Positions 63,122-64,000 of a DNA stretch of 64,000 bases are shown piece after piece. Within the stretch, counting starts at the first letter, position 1; each line of letters opens with the position of its first letter. The stretch is from Hygrophila difformis (taxonomy: Eukaryota; Streptophyta; Magnoliopsida; Lamiales; Acanthaceae). The stretch lies in NCBI GenBank assembly GCA_030278955.1, contig JAOANR010000006.1, forward strand, positions 29,493,124 to 29,557,123. The letters are read 5' to 3'. Both the position numbers and the translations under genes were made by a program. The notes under the pieces were generated by a model that was not told the DNA's origin, searched no databases, and was given only the letters and a program-made list of their open reading frames with translations.

Positions 63122-63441
63122 GATAGTTACTTCTTATTTTGAGTACATTCCACAAGAATGTAAGAACTTTGATACAATAGTGGTACAAGAGGACTGCTAC
63201 TTTTCCTATATTATGGTTAATTACAAAAGAAGCGTTCGCTGGTAAAGTTTCAACTGTGGTAGTGGAACAAGTATTTAACATGGGAGAGCTCATATTAAGT
63301 GAAAAGTGGTCTAAATTAACAGTTGAGCACTTAGAAAACCAATTCTTCCTTGATGATTGGGTTAGAGGAGCTAACAGTAGCCAACATGAAGCAACATTGG
63401 GCACGGATCCAAGTAATGGTCTTGACGTCGAAGATCAATGA
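63122..63441 (+). pseudogene. Old hAT transposase, C-terminal dimerisation domain
   Basis: Right after YAEF the frame gives DSYF, matching the ..ELDRYL start of the hAT C-terminal domain, and then shifts. The frame at 63241-63441 reads KVSTVVVEQVFNMGELILSE, KLTVEHLENQFFLDDWVRG, matching PVSTVASE.AFS..G..L...R..L.p..vE.L.c..dWLR. It ends at TGA 63439-63441 after an acidic tail. The domain forms the transposase dimer. Confidence 0.85.
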
Positions 63442-63513
63442 GGAAGCGAGACAAGTTAGTATCTAAATAGTAAATCTTATCATTAGTTAATACCTTGAGA
63501 ATTACATGGACTT

Positions 63514-63681
63514 GATATGATGATTTTTCCTAATGGTCAAATTTCCTAACTCCAACCTTATAATTGTGGGTTTGATTCTCTATCCGCCCCTCTATCCATT
63601 CTCTTTATTAATTTGTAATTTGTGTGGTTTGGACTCTCATACTCATTTTTTGACAACTGTGTCAATGTTTTTAAAAAAAAC
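63514..63681 (+). mobile_element. SINE, copy 2 (168 bp, 11-bp TSD)
   Basis: TACATG(G/A)ACTT flanks both ends (63503-63513, 63682-63692). GTGGGTTTGATTCTC resembles a B box. The text TTATTAATTTGTAATTTGTGTGG and the poly(A) end align with the SINE at 42163. Confidence 0.8.
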
Positions 63682-63692
63682 TACATGAACTT

Positions 63693-64000
63693 TCACTCAA
63701 TTTTTTTTTTTATTTGGATAAGTCAAGCCGGGAAACTTTTACTCTCCATTTGGATACATAGACAATATAATTTTAAATTAATTCAAAAAATTGTATTTCT
63801 ATAATCAAATTAATATATTTATCAAAATGAATAAATAAATGAAAAAATCTAAAATTAATAAATAAAAAATCAAAAATATATAAAAGGAAATGGAAATTTG
63901 AAATGGGAGGCACCAAATTAAATGTAGATTATGTTGACCACTAATGGTTTAATATATAGATAGATAGATTAGGTAAAATTATTTATTTGCACAATTTATA
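63693..64000. other. AT-rich sequence to the window end
   Basis: T and A runs and a short GATA repeat (about 63958-63968). Nothing coding. Confidence 0.5.

Overview
The window is nuclear DNA of a flowering plant, most likely a eudicot. It is AT-rich and intergenic, and almost every recognisable piece belongs to a plant mobile-element lineage: Sirevirus-like and Tork-like Ty1/copia, Tekay/Del-like and Tat-like Ty3/gypsy, an L1-type LINE, hAT transposons, PIF/Harbinger-like and Stowaway-like MITEs, SINEs, and an endogenous caulimovirid (plant pararetrovirus). Only the first 0.4 kb resembles an ordinary host gene, the end of a charged coiled-coil protein. No tRNA, rRNA or CRISPR was seen.

Layout. 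0.4-4.8 kb: non-coding, with two related TATA-bearing GCGAG-rich blocks and an LTR-end-like stretch near 4.7 kb. 4.8-7.07 kb: a Sirevirus-like copia reduced to gag, PBS and one LTR (minus). 7.08-11.49 kb: a second, decayed Sirevirus-like copia with both LTRs (minus). 12.03-17.64 kb: a decayed copia on plus whose integrase is split by a 1.4-kb probable solo LTR. 17.64-37.63 kb: an L1-type LINE on minus, split in its endonuclease by a 14.46-kb LTR element (21,089-35,548). That element has 5.8-kb LTRs, a tRNA-Asp PBS, a CTGGA target duplication and no gag-pol. A short LTR-like tail lies just beyond the LINE.

38.5-63.5 kb: the substrate is an old, broken hAT transposase gene on plus, readable in pieces (HILNL, DVKTR, W..C..L...F and C-terminal dimerisation motifs). 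It is interrupted by a PIF-like MITE (TAA), an unresolved 1.5-kb block, a Stowaway MITE, a SINE, a 20-kb hAT element with a perfect 8-bp target duplication (42,709-62,796), and a second SINE-like insert; a third SINE lies just after it. The 20-kb hAT element holds a caulimovirid on minus in the order ORF1, coat protein, movement protein, protease, RT/RNase H, transactivator-like ORF, pregenomic promoter. The viral copy is split by a young Tekay-like gypsy (44,162-55,304, TSD CATGC) and by a CTCGAG-rich hAT MITE (60,059-60,535).

The most unusual points are: (1) the giant-LTR element, whose leader carries a family of palindromes with different stems but a constant RTG loop; (2) a Tekay-like element with three extra ORFs between PBS and gag, two of them coiled-coil proteins carrying the same double zinc knuckle as gag; (3) a nearly complete caulimovirid inside a target-site-bounded hAT transposon. 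All identities rest on motifs and on repeats compared by eye; no database search was possible.
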